Assembly (NCBI GenBank): GCA_031769625.1
Contig: JAUIMM010000704.1
Location: forward strand, 62,001-126,000
Length of the DNA: 64,000 nucleotides
Direction: 5' to 3'
DNA from: Taudactylus pleione
Taxonomy: Eukaryota > Chordata > Amphibia > Anura > Myobatrachidae
The translations under genes and the position numbers were made by a program. A model generated the notes under the pieces. That model was given only the letters and a program-made list of their open reading frames with translations. It was not told the DNA's origin and did not search any database. Shown here in pieces: positions 30,882-42,325 of this stretch. Within the stretch, counting starts at the first letter, position 1; each line of letters starts with the position of its first letter.

Positions 30882-31377
30882 GGGCCTGATTCAGAGATGG
30901 ACGCTAATGACGCATCTTTGTATTCACCGCCTGTGCGAAAATAGGCAAATGTCACAGATGCCAGGATTTGTATTCAGATGCCCACTGGCGGCATCGTAAA
31001 TCCAAGCGTCTGCGTACTCCCAGGTTACTCCCATGAGACAGATCTGCTGCCTCTGACTGCAGCGTGGCCACTCAGAACTGTCAAAATCGCCATTTACAGC
31101 CCTATAATGAGCTGTGTCCGAGTCACGTCCTTAGACACTAACGCTGGCTGCTTTCACAGTCGCTATCGCAGTAGCGGTCGCGGGAATGCTAATCACAGCC
31201 TTCCCTTTGTGCTGGGCTGTGCGATGGAGCGTACGAGGGGTGAGACGCCCACTCGTACGCTCCATGGTCTATGCATTTGCGATGGAGACTGTAAACACTC
31301 CAATATCTACGCAATATCTGTAGCGCCATCGACAATTGCGGTACCCCAGGTTCTACTCTAGCTACTCAACTCTAATC
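30882..31377 (+). mobile_element. PIF/Harbinger-like MITE, right end missing
   Basis: GGGCCTGATTCAGAGATGGA is a good family left end and the interior has family-like CpG-rich words. It contains an inverted pair GCGATGGAGCGTACGAG/CTCGTACGCTCCATGG at about 31221-31265. No right end is found before or after the hAT MITE that interrupts it at 31378. The open frame at 30978-31361 is incidental. Confidence 0.55.
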
Positions 31378-31715
31378 CATACTTGCCTACTTTTTTTTTC
31401 TCCTCGGGGAGCCCGGGGAGGAGAAGCAGGTGGGTTGCAATGGGGGCAGGGCCTGATGTCATTAAGCCCTGCCCCCTTGGGGTAAATTGTCGTGACTGGT
31501 GCAAATTTGAATAGGGGGTGGGGCTAAATGAAGCAATGCCTGAAACTTTGAGTCATTAAGCCCCGCCCCCTCTATGGGGACCCGCGATCACCGCGGAAAT
31601 TCTCCCCATGCTGCCCACTTCACCAGGAATCGAAATGCCTACTCTATCGGAGGTGCGGTGGGTTACCCAAAAAATCAGGAGCCTCCCGCAACTTCCGGGA
31701 GAGTGGGCAAGTATG
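31378..31715. mobile_element. hAT MITE, CATACTTGCC family, perfect 8-bp duplication
   Basis: The ends CATACTTGCCTAC and GTGGGCAAGTATG are inverted repeats. CTCTAATC flanks both sides exactly (31370-31377, 31716-31723). The 338-bp interior contains ATTAAGCCCTGCCCCCTTGG and CATTAAGCCCCGCCCCCTC, two versions of one internal motif. Non-coding. This is the best-bounded copy of the family and serves as the reference for 4042-4312, 23683-23956 and 40413. Confidence 0.85.
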
Positions 31716-31723
31716 CTCTAATC

Positions 31724-34199
31724 CAACGAAACATGGCATCTGAAGCTGTGGATTTGCGATGGGGAACTCTGTTGATATTAAAATTTACCCTCTATTTACC
31801 CCTGCCTGTATCTTCTAAAATCCTTCCTATAAACCTCTAAGGATGACGCTAATTTGCGTACGCAGTCATACAGTAAATAAAGACTTAGACCTGGAATCTG
31901 TGGTTCCAAAGCACAAGTATTATTCAAGTAAAAGTACAGTCAGTTACACGCTATTGATCCAGACACAATTAGACGCAAAGGAATTATACAGACCCAAGAA
32001 CAGTATACATACGCAGCGCTTCTGGACCCGGTGATAGGCATCAGCAAGAAACCCCGTCGTCATTCAGCATTCAGCAAGAAGACTAAGAACCCAGCGTTTG
32101 AGCACACATATTTATACCAACCCAGAATAGAACGGACAATAGAGAAGTTTGTTGCTGATGTCATTGGTTCCCAGGAGAGAAGCATCTGTTACAGAGCATT
32201 TAACAGGCTGGTTCAAATAGACTATCCCTGCCTCTAACAGCTGGGGGTCTTTCCCTCCCACCCCCAATGCTGCATCCTAACAGTTGTTCATAAAATATAC
32301 ATTTTGTTGCTTGTAGTCTCTGCGGTCTATAAGTTGCGAATGCATGATGCGATCTCCACACCAATAGTACCGGAATTCTGTTGAAAGAGTATGCATCAGT
32401 ACGAACCCAAACACTGCTGTCTTAGCATGTACAGAACCTAAGTTATCAAATATCTTTATTTCACAGCATTTAAACTAACTGAACCAACTTAAATCATATA
32501 CTTTAAAGATTATTAAACCTTATGTGTGAATATGTAATGTGTGAGTATTCGGGGTTTGATATAAAGATGTATTAATGTGTGTATGAAGATGGGTGCACTT
32601 AACTCTCACTAAGTGAACATCTTAGCAGTGTGACATGCTGAGCCAGATAGTTCCACATGCCCTCTGTCAGCAGGCCCCCACCTTTCCTGTGTTCAAAGGA
32701 AAAAGCTCTTTTGTTCTCCCAGACTCTTGTGTAAATGCAACTGTGTTACCACCTCAAGCTGTGAAGTTGGGGCCATCCTGTCTGGGTGTGAGGCTAAAAC
32801 CTGTTTAGGATTCAGACAAATCCAATTGTGTAGATCAATGCCTGGATTATATTACAATTGCCACAACTATACTTTGTCCGCATACAGGGATTCCCAATTT
32901 ATATGTAAAAACACCCATTGTCTATTCTATTTACTTTTACTCAGGAAGCTTGTTCTTCCAGTTGCCCTTGGTAGATTATCAAAAACTGCCATCTGTTCTT
33001 AGCTCCTGAGTTGTAACTTAAAGTGACGCTGGTCGCAAAATGGCGTCTTGCAGATTCTTGTTTCTAAAATGGAGTCTAGCTGCCATTTGCAAGATGGCGT
33101 CGCGCACGCTTCAATTTTAAACTGATCTTGTCTCAGCCAATAATCCAGTTTTGACAGGGAACGCAGTAGCGATCCCAGACACGCCCATAACTCTGCCCCT
33201 ATTTTCTGATCACTTTAGGTCACCTCCCATTCTCCGCCCTCAAAACACCCAGGGATCGCAAACCCCTTCTCGAGAGTTAGCGATGCTGTACGCAATTGCG
33301 AACGGCATTGGACACATGGTTTTGTGGGTGCACAATAAGGGATTTCTGAACGTTTCGTGCATGAGCACTAGCAATACATCACTATAACTACACGCAATCA
33401 ATATTAACTTTAGCCGTTTAAGTGCTCCAATTTCTGTGCACGTGAGGTCATTGTTCAAACTGGGTTTGTAGGTGCACTCACTTGGGTGAGTGCAGATGGG
33501 CTCCATTGGTAGTTATGACACTAGTTCAGTGCACTTTTTGCACATAAATGCAGTGTTAATATATGATCCCATTCCCTATTGATCTGGTTATTTAATGGCC
33601 GTGCCAAAATCCCTACTGGAGCGTGTGTTAGCACCGTACAGTTAATCCATGTTACAGGCTGAAATAACCACCCTGAATGCTCTCGGCACACTTCCGGAAA
33701 AAAAAAAAAAAATCGCCAGATAATACTATTGTGTAAATAAAAAAATTGCATTTTCCCCTGACTTGTAATGTGCATCGTATCCACCTAATTGAGTAAGTTG
33801 ATTGCTCCAGAAACAGGCATTGTAATAATGAAACAGATCAGATTCCTCTTCTCCGCCGTGCACCTATACATTATAATGTATGCAGTGCGCTCATCCACTC
33901 AGCCTGCAGCAGCCAGAGTCAATGGGGCATTTGATTGAAAAAGACACTTGAATTAAGAAATGTATAAGGGCCGTGTGGCTGTATCGGCCGCAGAGATGGA
34001 TTTTCTTTTTCATCAGTTCTCACTGAAGAGACGGGTCTTAAACAATGCGCTTCTCTCTTATAATAGAGCTGCAGGATATTTTATAGTCGTCTACTGACAT
34101 TCGCTCGGTTAGTCGGCAATTACATCTGCTGCAAATTTCCTGCCATAAGGGTCACTCGTCAAGCTCCAAAGATGCAGCCCCCTCCCACCTATTATTTAG
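31724..34199. other. About 2.5 kb without a recognised gene
   Basis: Mostly unique-looking sequence. The part around 33140-33370 (CGATCCCAGACACGCCC, GCGAACGGCATTGG) resembles Harbinger-like MITE interiors but lacks termini. An A13 run lies at about 33699-33711. Short open frames at 31574-32237, 32727-33002 and 33151-33784 have no recognisable products. Confidence 0.4.
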
Positions 34200-34688
34200 C
34201 TTCTTTATATGAGTAAGTGCGTGCTTAAACTCATCAAGATGGTGGCCGGTAAAGGGGAGGGGGGAGTCCGAATTTTTGTCTTGGTGTTGGGAGGGATTTG
34301 GCGAATCAAAGCATCGGATTGGCTACATGTTGGAGTCCCACCCATTTAAGGTCACTTACGCAGGAACACACAACGGTGCGCATTGCCCCAGCCTAGTCCT
34401 TGGTGCAAGTGAACCGACTGAAAAGGGGCCAGATTTCTGCATAGGCACATCTCTGAATATCCCACAATGCACCCAGCGCGCCCATGGCGTGCTTATCCTA
34501 TGTGCAAATGCCCCATTGCCACCCACAAATACCCACTCAAGTGACAAGTGAAGAGGCCACTGAGACCCGTAAGACTCTGAATTGGCCTTAATTTTCCTAT
34601 GATGCGTACGCAGACCCAGGCGCATGTGCAGTTCGCTAAAAAGAGATCCACATGCCAACGTCATTTCGCAAAACTCTGAATGAAGCCC
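34200..34688. mobile_element. Harbinger-like MITE fragment, left end uncertain
   Basis: AAACTCTGAATGAAGCCC at the right reads on the minus strand as GGGCTTCATTCAGAGTTT, a family terminus. The preceding 450 bp have the usual CpG-rich interior (GATGCGTACGCAGACCC, CAGGCGCATGTGCAG). No matching left terminus was identified. Confidence 0.4.
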
Positions 34689-34796
34689 AAAGTGACGAAA
34701 GATAAACAATCCTTAAAGTAAGAAGCAACAAGGGGACAATTTCATTCTCTGTGATGAGCCTCCAAACCGGTTGCGTAGGCACTCTGCGGCGATGTA

Positions 34797-36447
34797 CAGT
34801 CAGATCCATAAATATTGGGACATTGACAGAATTTTCATATTTTGGCCTCTATTCACCACCACAATGGCTTTGAAATGAAACAAACAAGATGTGCTTTAAC
34901 TGCAGACTTTCAGATTTAATTTGAGGGTAATTACATCCAAATCAGGTGAACGGTGTAGGAATTACAACAGTTTCAATATGTGCCTCCCACTTTTTAAGGG
35001 GCCAAAAGTAATGGGACAAACTAAACAATCCTAAATCTAACATTCACTTTTTAATACTTTGTTGCAAATCCTTTGCAGGCAATTGCGGCCTGAAGTCTGG
35101 AACGCATAGACATCACCAGACGCTGGGTTTCATCCCTGGTGATGCTCCACCAGGCCTCTACTGCAAATGTCTTCAGTTCCTGCTTGTTTTTGGGGCATTT
35201 TCCCTTCAGTTTTGTCTTCATCAAGTGAAATGCATGCTCAATCGGATTCAGGTCAGGGGATTGACTTGGCCATTGCATAACATTCCGCTTTTTAGCCTTA
35301 AAAAACTCTTTGGTTGCTTTTGCAGTATGCTTCGGGTCATTGTCCATCTGCACTGTGAAGCGTTGTCCAATGAGTTCTGAAGCATTTGACTGAATATGAG
35401 CATATAATATTGCCCGAAACACTTCACAATTCATTCTGCTGCTTTTGTCAGCAGTCACATCATCAATAAATACAAGGGAACCAGTTCCATTGGCAGCCAT
35501 ACATGCCCACGCCATGACACTACCACCACCATGCTTCACTGATGAGGTGGTATGTTTTGGATCATGAGCAGTTCCTTTCCTTCTCCATACTTTTCTCTTC
35601 CCATCACTCTGGTACAAGTTGATCTTTGTCTCATCTGTCCATAGGATGTTGTTCCAGAACTGTAATGGCTTTTTTAGATGTTGTTTGGCAAACTCTAATC
35701 TGGTCTTCTTGTTTTTGTGGCTCACCAATGGTTTACATCTTGTGGTGAACCCTCTATATTCACTCTTGTGAACTCTTCTCTTCATTGTTGACTTTGACAC
35801 ATATACATCTACCTCCTGGAGAGTGTTCTTGATTTGGCCAACTGTTGTGAAGGGGTTTTTCTTCACCAGAGAAATAATTCTTTTGTCATCCACCACAGTT
35901 GTTTTCCGTGGTCTTCCGGGTCTTTTGGTGTTGCCGAGCTCTCCGGTGCGTTCTTTCTATTTAAGAATGTTCCAAACAGTTGATTTGGCCACACCTAATG
36001 TTTTTGCTATCTCTCTGATGGGTTTGTTTTGATTTTTCAGCCTAATGATGGCTTGCTTCACTGATAGTGACAGCTCTTTGGATCTCATATTGAGAGTCGA
36101 CAGCAACTGATTCCAAATGCAAATGTCACACCTAGAATCAAGTCCAGGCCTTTTACCTGCTTAATTGATAATGAAATAATGAGGGAATAGCCCACACCTG
36201 TCCATGAAATAGCTTTTGAGTTGATAGTCCCATTACTTTTGGCCCTTTAAAAAGTGGGAGGCACATATTGAAACTGTTGTAATTCCTACACCGTTCACCT
36301 GATTTTGGTGTAATTACCCTCAAATTAAATCTGAAAGTCTGCAGTTAAAGCACATCTTGTTTGTTTCATTTCAAAAACATTGTGGTGGTGAATAGAGGCC
36401 AAAATCTGAAAATTCTGTCAATGTCCCAATATTTATGGACCTGACTG
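34797..36447 (-). mobile_element. Tc1-like transposon, nearly complete
   Basis: The element is 1651 bp, flanked by TA on both sides (34795-34796, 36448-36449). Terminal inverted repeats are long, 221 bp each (34797-35017 and 36227-36447), beginning CAGTCAGATCCATAAATATT. By eye they differ at about seven positions, roughly 3 percent. Long repeats of this size are typical of IR/DR-type Tc1 elements in fish and frogs. One transposase gene lies between, on the minus strand, broken by a single stop codon. Apart from that stop it looks structurally intact, so it is among the youngest insertions in the window. Confidence 0.95.
35051..36088 (-). pseudogene. Tc1 transposase with one premature stop
   Basis: From the ATG at 36086-36088 to the stop at 35051 is 346 codons including the terminator, the usual Tc1 length. 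The N-terminal residues 1-43 form the paired-like helix-turn-helix (VKQAIIRLKNQNKPIREIAK). Codon 44 (35957-35959) is TAG. A GRPR minor-groove motif lies at residues 58-61. The DDE catalytic domain has Asp152 (WTDET), Asp249 (MDNDPKH) and Glu284 (NPIEH), with 34 residues between the last two, a DD34E signature. A GTG at 35894-35896 opens the remaining 281 codons, but that part lacks the DNA-binding region. All catalytic residues are kept. The enzyme would cut and paste DNA at TA sites; this copy should not make full-length protein. Confidence 0.93.
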
Positions 36448-36691
36448 TATATATGCGCATTTCTCCTCCCACCCACTAGAGGTGCGCAGGACAATGTAAT
36501 TGTTTACCATAATAAGATGGGCATCTCAGCAGCACATCGCGGAAAACAGAATTTCCCTCTTAGTCGGGTAATGTTACTCAGCAAATGAAGGTGATTGTCC
36601 CACACTGGCGCCTCCACTGGTTACATTTATTCCTAATATGACTTTTCATGAGACTTGTAGAATAAATAAAAAATAATCATAGCATAATACT

Positions 36692-37017
36692 GTAAGGCTG
36701 GGTATACACCTAAAGATTTTCTGTCCAACCAGCCGACTAGTTGATTGGTTGGAATGAAAATCCTTTAAGGTATGAAAGCAAATGACAATCAGCAATTTGC
36801 TCCCAAACGCTGGAAAATGGACAAAAACTGTTTTTTTATACAAATTATTTAGATCAAACATTTAACAAACTTGTCTGACGTCATTTTCATCTGTTTTCTG
36901 GCATTTAGGAGCAAATTGCTGATCATCAGTTACTCCCATACATTACCAGATTCTCATTCCAACCAATCAACTAGTTGGATGGTTGGACAGAAAATCTTTA
37001 GGTGTGTGGCCAGCTTA
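36692..37017. mobile_element. MITE with about 65-bp inverted repeats
   Basis: The left end TAAGGCTGGGTATACACC and the right end on the minus strand TAAGCTGGCCACACACC share a following block AAAGATTTTCTGTCCAACCA that runs through CTAGTTGATTGGTTGGAATGA. A second internal inverted pair surrounds CAGCAATTTGCTCC/GGAGCAAATTGCTG. The 326-bp interior encodes nothing. Confidence 0.75.
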
Positions 37018-37055
37018 AGATTGGTATTTGCAACACCCAAGTGAATATACCCCAT

Positions 37056-38450
37056 CGGTATGTAATGCCTGCAGTCGAGATGCCTCCTGTCAAAATACCG
37101 ACAGTGGCATCCCGATGGTTGGTATCCCGACAGGGGTCAGGTAAGTATACTTACCCGCCCCCCTTCTCCCCCTAACCCTCCCCATTAGTGCCTAAACCTA
37201 ACCCTCCCCCCTTCGTACCTAAATCTAATCAGGGCCGGATTAAGGTCTGTGGGGGCCCCTGGGCAACAAACTTGTGGGGGCCCCTTATGTAATGTCCCCA
37301 GTAGCAGTGCCCCCAGCAATGGTCCCCCCTATGCAGTGTCCACTGTAGTAATGCCCCTTATGCAGTGCCCCCTGTAGTGGTCCCTCTATGCAGTGCTTAT
37401 ATAATGCCCCCAGTAGTGGTCCCCCTATACAGTGTCCCCAGTAGTGCCCTTTATATAGTGCCCCCAGACCCAGTAGTGGTCCCCCCCATGCAGTGCCCCT
37501 TATATAGTGCCCCCAGTAGTAGTCCCCCCCAATGCATTGCACCCAGTAGTAGTCCCCCCCTATACAGTGGGGCCAGTAGTTGTCCCCCCTATGCATTGAC
37601 CCTAGTAGCGCCCCCCCAGTGCCCCCATGAAGCGCCCCCCCTATACAGTGACCCCTGTAGTAGCCCCCCTATGCGGTGCCCCCTGTAGCGGCCCCCCCTA
37701 TGCACTGCCCCCTGTAGCGGCCCCCCTATGCAGTGTCCCTTGTAGCGGCCAACCCCTATGCAGTGCCTTTTACAAACACACACACACAAAAAAAACACAA
37801 CTTACCTAAATCCCCGCTCCTGACGCGACCGCCGCTGCCCACTCCGAGTCCCGGCTCTTCCACTGCACTATGGGAGAGACGTCAGCGTCATGACGTCTCT
37901 CCCATCATCACCCACTGCGGGGGGAGCCAGAAGGCGGAGCTCATGAGTGAGCTCCAGCCGGCTCCCTCCGTTGACGCAGCAGCCAATGAGAGTCTGTTTG
38001 ACTCTCATTGGCTGCTCTAACAAACACACAGCTGCTGCCGATGGCTGTGTGTATGTCACTGTGTAGTGTGGCCCCGCTCACTGTGGTCTACACTACACTA
38101 GCGGCGGGGACACTAGCGGTGGCTGCAGGCTGCACCGCTGCTAGTGGGGGCCCCTCCGTGTGTGGGGGCCTAGGGACTACCGCCCCTCGCCCCCCCTTAA
38201 TCCGGCCCTGAATCTAACCCTCTCCCCTTAGTGACCAACCCCCCCCAGGGGTGCCTAACCCTAACCTCTCGTCCCAAAACCTGACGCTAACCTCGCTATC
38301 CTACCTAAACCTTACCCCCCCACGTGGCTAACAGCCAAGATGCCCCAGACTTACCTGGTTCAGGCTGGCGTTTGTGTTCTTGCGTTGGTATTAAAATAGG
38401 CGTCGGTATTTCGACATCTCAGTCTTTCAGTGTCGGGATTCAGACTGGTG
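37056..38450. mobile_element. TAACCC-type dispersed element, copy 4, with nested hAT element
   Basis: The left module at 37056-37150 (AAAATACCGACAGTGGCATC, GGTATCCCGACAGGGGTCAG) and the right module at 38375-38450 (GTCGGTATTTCGACATCTC, CAGTGTCGGGATTCAGAC) flank a CCTAACCCTAACC tract, as in the other copies. The tract is split by the 981-bp hAT element at 37230-38210. The outer limits are approximate. Confidence 0.5.
37230..38210. mobile_element. hAT-like element carrying its own minisatellite
   Basis: The termini CAGGGCCGGATTAAGG are inverted at both ends. Flanks AATCTAAT (37222-37229) and AATCTAAC (38211-38218) are an 8-bp duplication with one change. Positions about 37300-37760 hold a degenerate tandem array (AGTGCCCCCAGTAGTGGTCC-like units, about 27 bp). 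Two hairpins follow: 37871-37902 around GAGACGTCAGCGTCATGACG, and 37978-38013 with GCAGCCAATGAGAGTC facing its complement. No transposase is present. Open frames on both strands in the array are repeat shadows. Confidence 0.75.
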
Positions 38451-39218
38451 GCATGCCGTCCGCCGGTTTGATAACTACATCCCCACCGGAGTATGTCCAC
38501 ACCTGCCAGATGCCAAGATGAAAAAGGCACATCACCAGAAGCCTGCAAGGTCCCAGAAACCCACTTGCCAAAAGGTGGCAGGAAGGTCTCAAACGGTGAC
38601 CCAGGTGGTCCTTAGCACGGCTACATAGCTCTTCCTCAGGAGCGCGGGACCTTGCATGTTTCTGGTTTTTCATCTTAGCCTCTGGTAGGCGTGCACATAC
38701 TCTAACACGGTGGAGAACTTTGGTAAACCTTAAGGGTTTGTTATGTACTATGTTCCTGTTCATTTTTTATCTTATGAGAGTGTTTGTTTGTTTGTTTTAC
38801 CATTAAAGTTTTAGTAGTGATATAAGGTTTTGTGCTATTGCAAGCTTTTATCTCTCTCTATGGCATTCCATGATGAATGAGAGATGTTCTCCCCATATGT
38901 CAATAAGAAAAGAAGTGACAACATTGTGACATCATTTGTGCTGTGCTACAATTCACGTTTTCATCTACAGTAGTAAGGAGCCACCCCCTAGGGGAATACA
39001 TTTGAAGCGGGTCACCAAAGTGCTCTTTTACTCATTTTTACTGGGTGTTATAAATACCAATCTTACAGTATTATGCTATGATTATTTTGTCTTTATTCAT
39101 ATTAGGAATACATGTAACGGGAGGCGCCAGCGTGGGACAATCACCTTCAATATTTCATTTCTGCCATTGAAGGTGGAACTTCTTGTTTTGTCACACCGGC
39201 TGTATCTCCCGTCTTATT
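38451..39218. other. No gene recognised
   Basis: Unique-looking. An open frame at 38440-38763 (minus, 107 codons) has no recognisable product. A repeated TGTTTGTTTG stretch lies near 38783-38794. Confidence 0.4.
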
Positions 39219-39226
39219 GCGTAATA

Positions 39227-39567
39227 CAGGGATGGGGAACCTCAGGCCCGGGGGCCGTATAAGGCCCCTGGAGTCATTTGGTCTGGCCCTCGGAGCTTTT
39301 TCTGCTAGCCTCATCTGGGTAGCAAGGTGCCTAGAATAGTACCCTGCAGCCAGAATCTATGCAGCAGTGCTGCCTGGAGCGTCCTTAGGATGCTTCAGAT
39401 GATCACACTGCTGCCCTTACAGCTCCCCAGAGCATCTTCAGGATGCTCCGGGCATTGCTGTAATCACCGATGACATCACATGGAGGGGGCATGAACTACA
39501 CAGGGCCCACTAATAATATTATATATATCAAAATGGCCCTCGGCATAAAAAAAGTTCCCCACCCCAT
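39227..39567. mobile_element. hAT element fragment or MITE with perfect 8-bp duplication
   Basis: It starts CAGGGATGGGGAACCTCAGG and ends GTTCCCCACCCCAT, an imperfect inverted terminus of the Charlie/hAT kind. GCGTAATA is duplicated exactly at 39219-39226 and 39568-39575. A tandem pair around GGATGCTTCAGATGATC and GGATGCTCCGGGCATTG occurs inside. No coding sequence. Confidence 0.8.
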
Positions 39568-39624
39568 GCGTAATACAAACAGATCTATCTATTATTGTTT
39601 GGGTAACATCATTGGGTGTGGTAT

Positions 39625-39745
39625 AAAAGGCAGACAGACAAAAGGTTGACAATGTATAGGTCAACACCAAATGGTCGACAAGCAATAAGTCCACAGGTAC
39701 AAAAGGTTGACAGGGACAAATGGTCGACACAAAAAATGGTGGCCA
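39625..39745. repeat. Degenerate GGTCGACA-type short tandem repeat
   Basis: Repeated words AAAAGGTTGACA, ATAGGTCAACA, CAAATGGTCGACA and AGTCCACAGG at about 20-bp spacing form a decayed array that leads into the TAACCC tract. It is probably the left part of the same dispersed element. Confidence 0.6.
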
Positions 39746-39765
39746 CATTTTTTTGTATTTTGTGG

Positions 39766-40412
39766 CTAATGCTAACCCTAACCCTCCCACTAGTGCCTAA
39801 ACCTAACTGTCCCGTCCAGCAGCCTTACCCTAACCCTCTCCCTGGTGCCTAACCCTCCCCCTAGTGCCTAAACCTAACTGTCCCCTCCAGCAGCCTTACC
39901 CTAACCCTCTCCCTGGTGCCTAACCCTCCCCCTAGTGCCTAAACCTAACTGTCCCCTCCAGCAGCCTTACCCTAACCCTCTCCCTGGTGCCTCCCCCTCC
40001 CCCTAGTGCAGTGTTTCCCAACCTCGGTCCTCAAGGCACACTAACAGTCCAGGTTTTAGTGATATCCTTGCTTGAGCACAGATGGTTTAACCAAAATGAC
40101 TGAGGTACTAATTAAGACACCTTTGCTTAAGTATGGCTATCCTTAAAACATGGACTGTTTGTGTGCCTTGAGGACCATGGTTGGGAACCCCTGCCCTAGT
40201 GCCTAAACCTAACTGTCCCCTCCAGCAGCCTTTCCCTAACCCTCTCCCTGGTGCCTAACCCTCCCCCTAGTGCCTAAACCTAACTGTCCCCTCCAGCAGC
40301 CTAACCCTAACCCTCTCCCTGGTGCCTAACCCTCCCCCTAGTGCCTAAACCTAACTGTCCCCTCCAGCAGCCTTACCCTAACCCTCTCCCTGGTGCCTAA
40401 ACCTAACTGTCC
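39766..40412. repeat. 71-bp telomere-motif minisatellite
   Basis: The unit is 71 bp, from CCTAAACCTAACTGTCCCCT through CAGCAGCCTTACCCTAACCC to CCCTGGTGCCTAACCC. Unit starts are visible near 39795, 39866 and 39937, resuming after a hAT MITE. It contains TAACCC words but is not a true telomeric (TTAGGG)n array, because C-runs and unrelated words intervene in every unit. Confidence 0.85.
40009..40193. mobile_element. hAT MITE with perfect 8-bp duplication, nested in the 71-bp minisatellite
   Basis: The ends are CAGTGTTTCCCAACCTCGG and, on the minus strand, CAGGGGTTCCCAACCATGG, with the shared block TCCTCAAGGCACAC. CCCTAGTG flanks both sides exactly (40001-40008, 40194-40201). The 185-bp insert is non-coding. 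The target is one unit of the minisatellite, so the MITE is younger than the amplification around it. Confidence 0.9.
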
Positions 40413-40570
40413 CATACTTGCCTACTTTTGAAAATGACTTTGAGGGAGATTGTAGATGGCTGCAGAATGCGACGCGCCTTTGTGGGGGTGTGGTCTGCTC
40501 CACCCGAAGGGCGTGTCTAACTCCACCTATGGGCGTATATATTCCTATAAGCTGACGCCCTAGCTCCCCC
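40413..40570 (+). mobile_element. hAT-like MITE left end, CATACTTGCC family
   Basis: CATACTTGCCTACTTTTGAA at 40413 is a good family terminus, followed by family-like text (GGGGGTGTGGTCTGCTCCACC, CATTAATA). No right terminus follows. The sequence passes through an AC-rich precursor repeat into the giant satellite, which may lie inside this element. Confidence 0.55.
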
Positions 40571-40619
40571 ACTGACATTAATACATCTCTACCCTGCCAT
40601 ATTGACATTAATAGATTCC

Positions 40620-40806
40620 CCCCCAGACACACACACATTCATTTATATGAATAGATTCACACACACACACACAGTCTCATACACATCCCATGAATAGATT
40701 CATACACACAGTCACACACACACAGTCTCATACACAGTCACACACAGACAGTCTCAGCACATCCAATGAATAGATTCACACACACACAGTCTCTCACAGA
40801 CATCAT
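40620..40806. repeat. AC-rich degenerate repeat leading into the satellite
   Basis: Units of about 50-75 bp contain CATGAATAGATTCA-like words followed by (CA)n and CAGTCTCA. Copies begin near 40640, 40690 and 40765. It is the transition zone between the hAT-like left end and the main array. Confidence 0.75.
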
Positions 40807-42325
40807 ATGAAGATTTCACCTCCCCACACACACATACACAATTACATCACATTACTACACACACACATACATCACATTAGTACACACACACACATACATC
40901 ACATTACTACACACATACATCACATTACTACACACACACACACATACATCACATTACTACACATACATCACATTACTATACACACATCACATTACTACAC
41001 CCACACATACTGTACTACACATACATCACATTACTACACCCACACATACTGTACTACACATACATCACATTACTACACACACACATACATCACATTACTA
41101 CACCCACACATACTGTACTACACATACATCACATTACTACACCCACACATACTGTACTACACATACATCACATTACTACACCCACACACACACATCACAT
41201 TACTACACACACATACATCACATTACTACACCCACACATACTGTACTACACACACATCACATTACTACACATACATACATCACATTACTACACCCACACA
41301 TACATCACATTACTACACACACACACATCACATTACTACACATACATCACATTACTACACCCACACATACTGTACTACACATACATCACATTACTACACA
41401 CACACACATCACAATACTACACACACATACATCACATTACTACACACACACACATACATCACATTACTACACACATACATCACATTACTACACACACACA
41501 CACACATCACATTACTACACATACATCACATTACTACACACACATCACATTACTACACCCACACATACTGTACTACAGACACATCACATTACTACACCCA
41601 CACATACTGTACTACACACACATCACATTACTACACCCACACATACTGTACTACACATACATCACATTACTACACCCACACATACTGTACTACACATACA
41701 TCACATTACTACACACACACATACATCACATTACTACACCCACACATACTGTACTACACGTACATCACATTACTACACCCACACATACTGTACTACACAT
41801 ACATCACATTACTACACCCACACACACACATCACATTACTACACATACATACATCACATTACTACACCCACACATACATCACATTACTACACACACACAC
41901 ATCACATTACTACACATACATCACATTACTACACCCACACATACTGTACTACACATACATCACATTACTATACACACATACATCACATTACTACACACAC
42001 ACACATCACATTACTACAAACACACACACACATCACATTGCTACACACACACATCACATTACTACACATACATCACATTACTACACACACACACATCACA
42101 TCACTACACACACATCACATTACTACACACACATACATCACATTACTACACCAACATACATCACATTACTACACACACATATACATCACATTACTACACA
42201 CACACACATCACATTACTACACCCACACATACATCACATTACTACACACACACACATCACATTACTACACCCACACATACTGTACTACACATACATCACA
42301 TTACTACACACACACATACAATTAC

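Noticed and set aside
37365..37809. Frames of 60-107 codons on both strands encoding proline- or glycine/histidine-rich peptides
   Set aside because: They are translations of the degenerate minisatellite inside the hAT element at 37230-38210.
39766..40412. Interstitial telomere or chromosome-fusion scar
   Set aside because: TAACCC occurs once or twice per 71-bp unit among unrelated words. Similar tracts occur in several dispersed elements with flanking duplications, so transposition explains them better.
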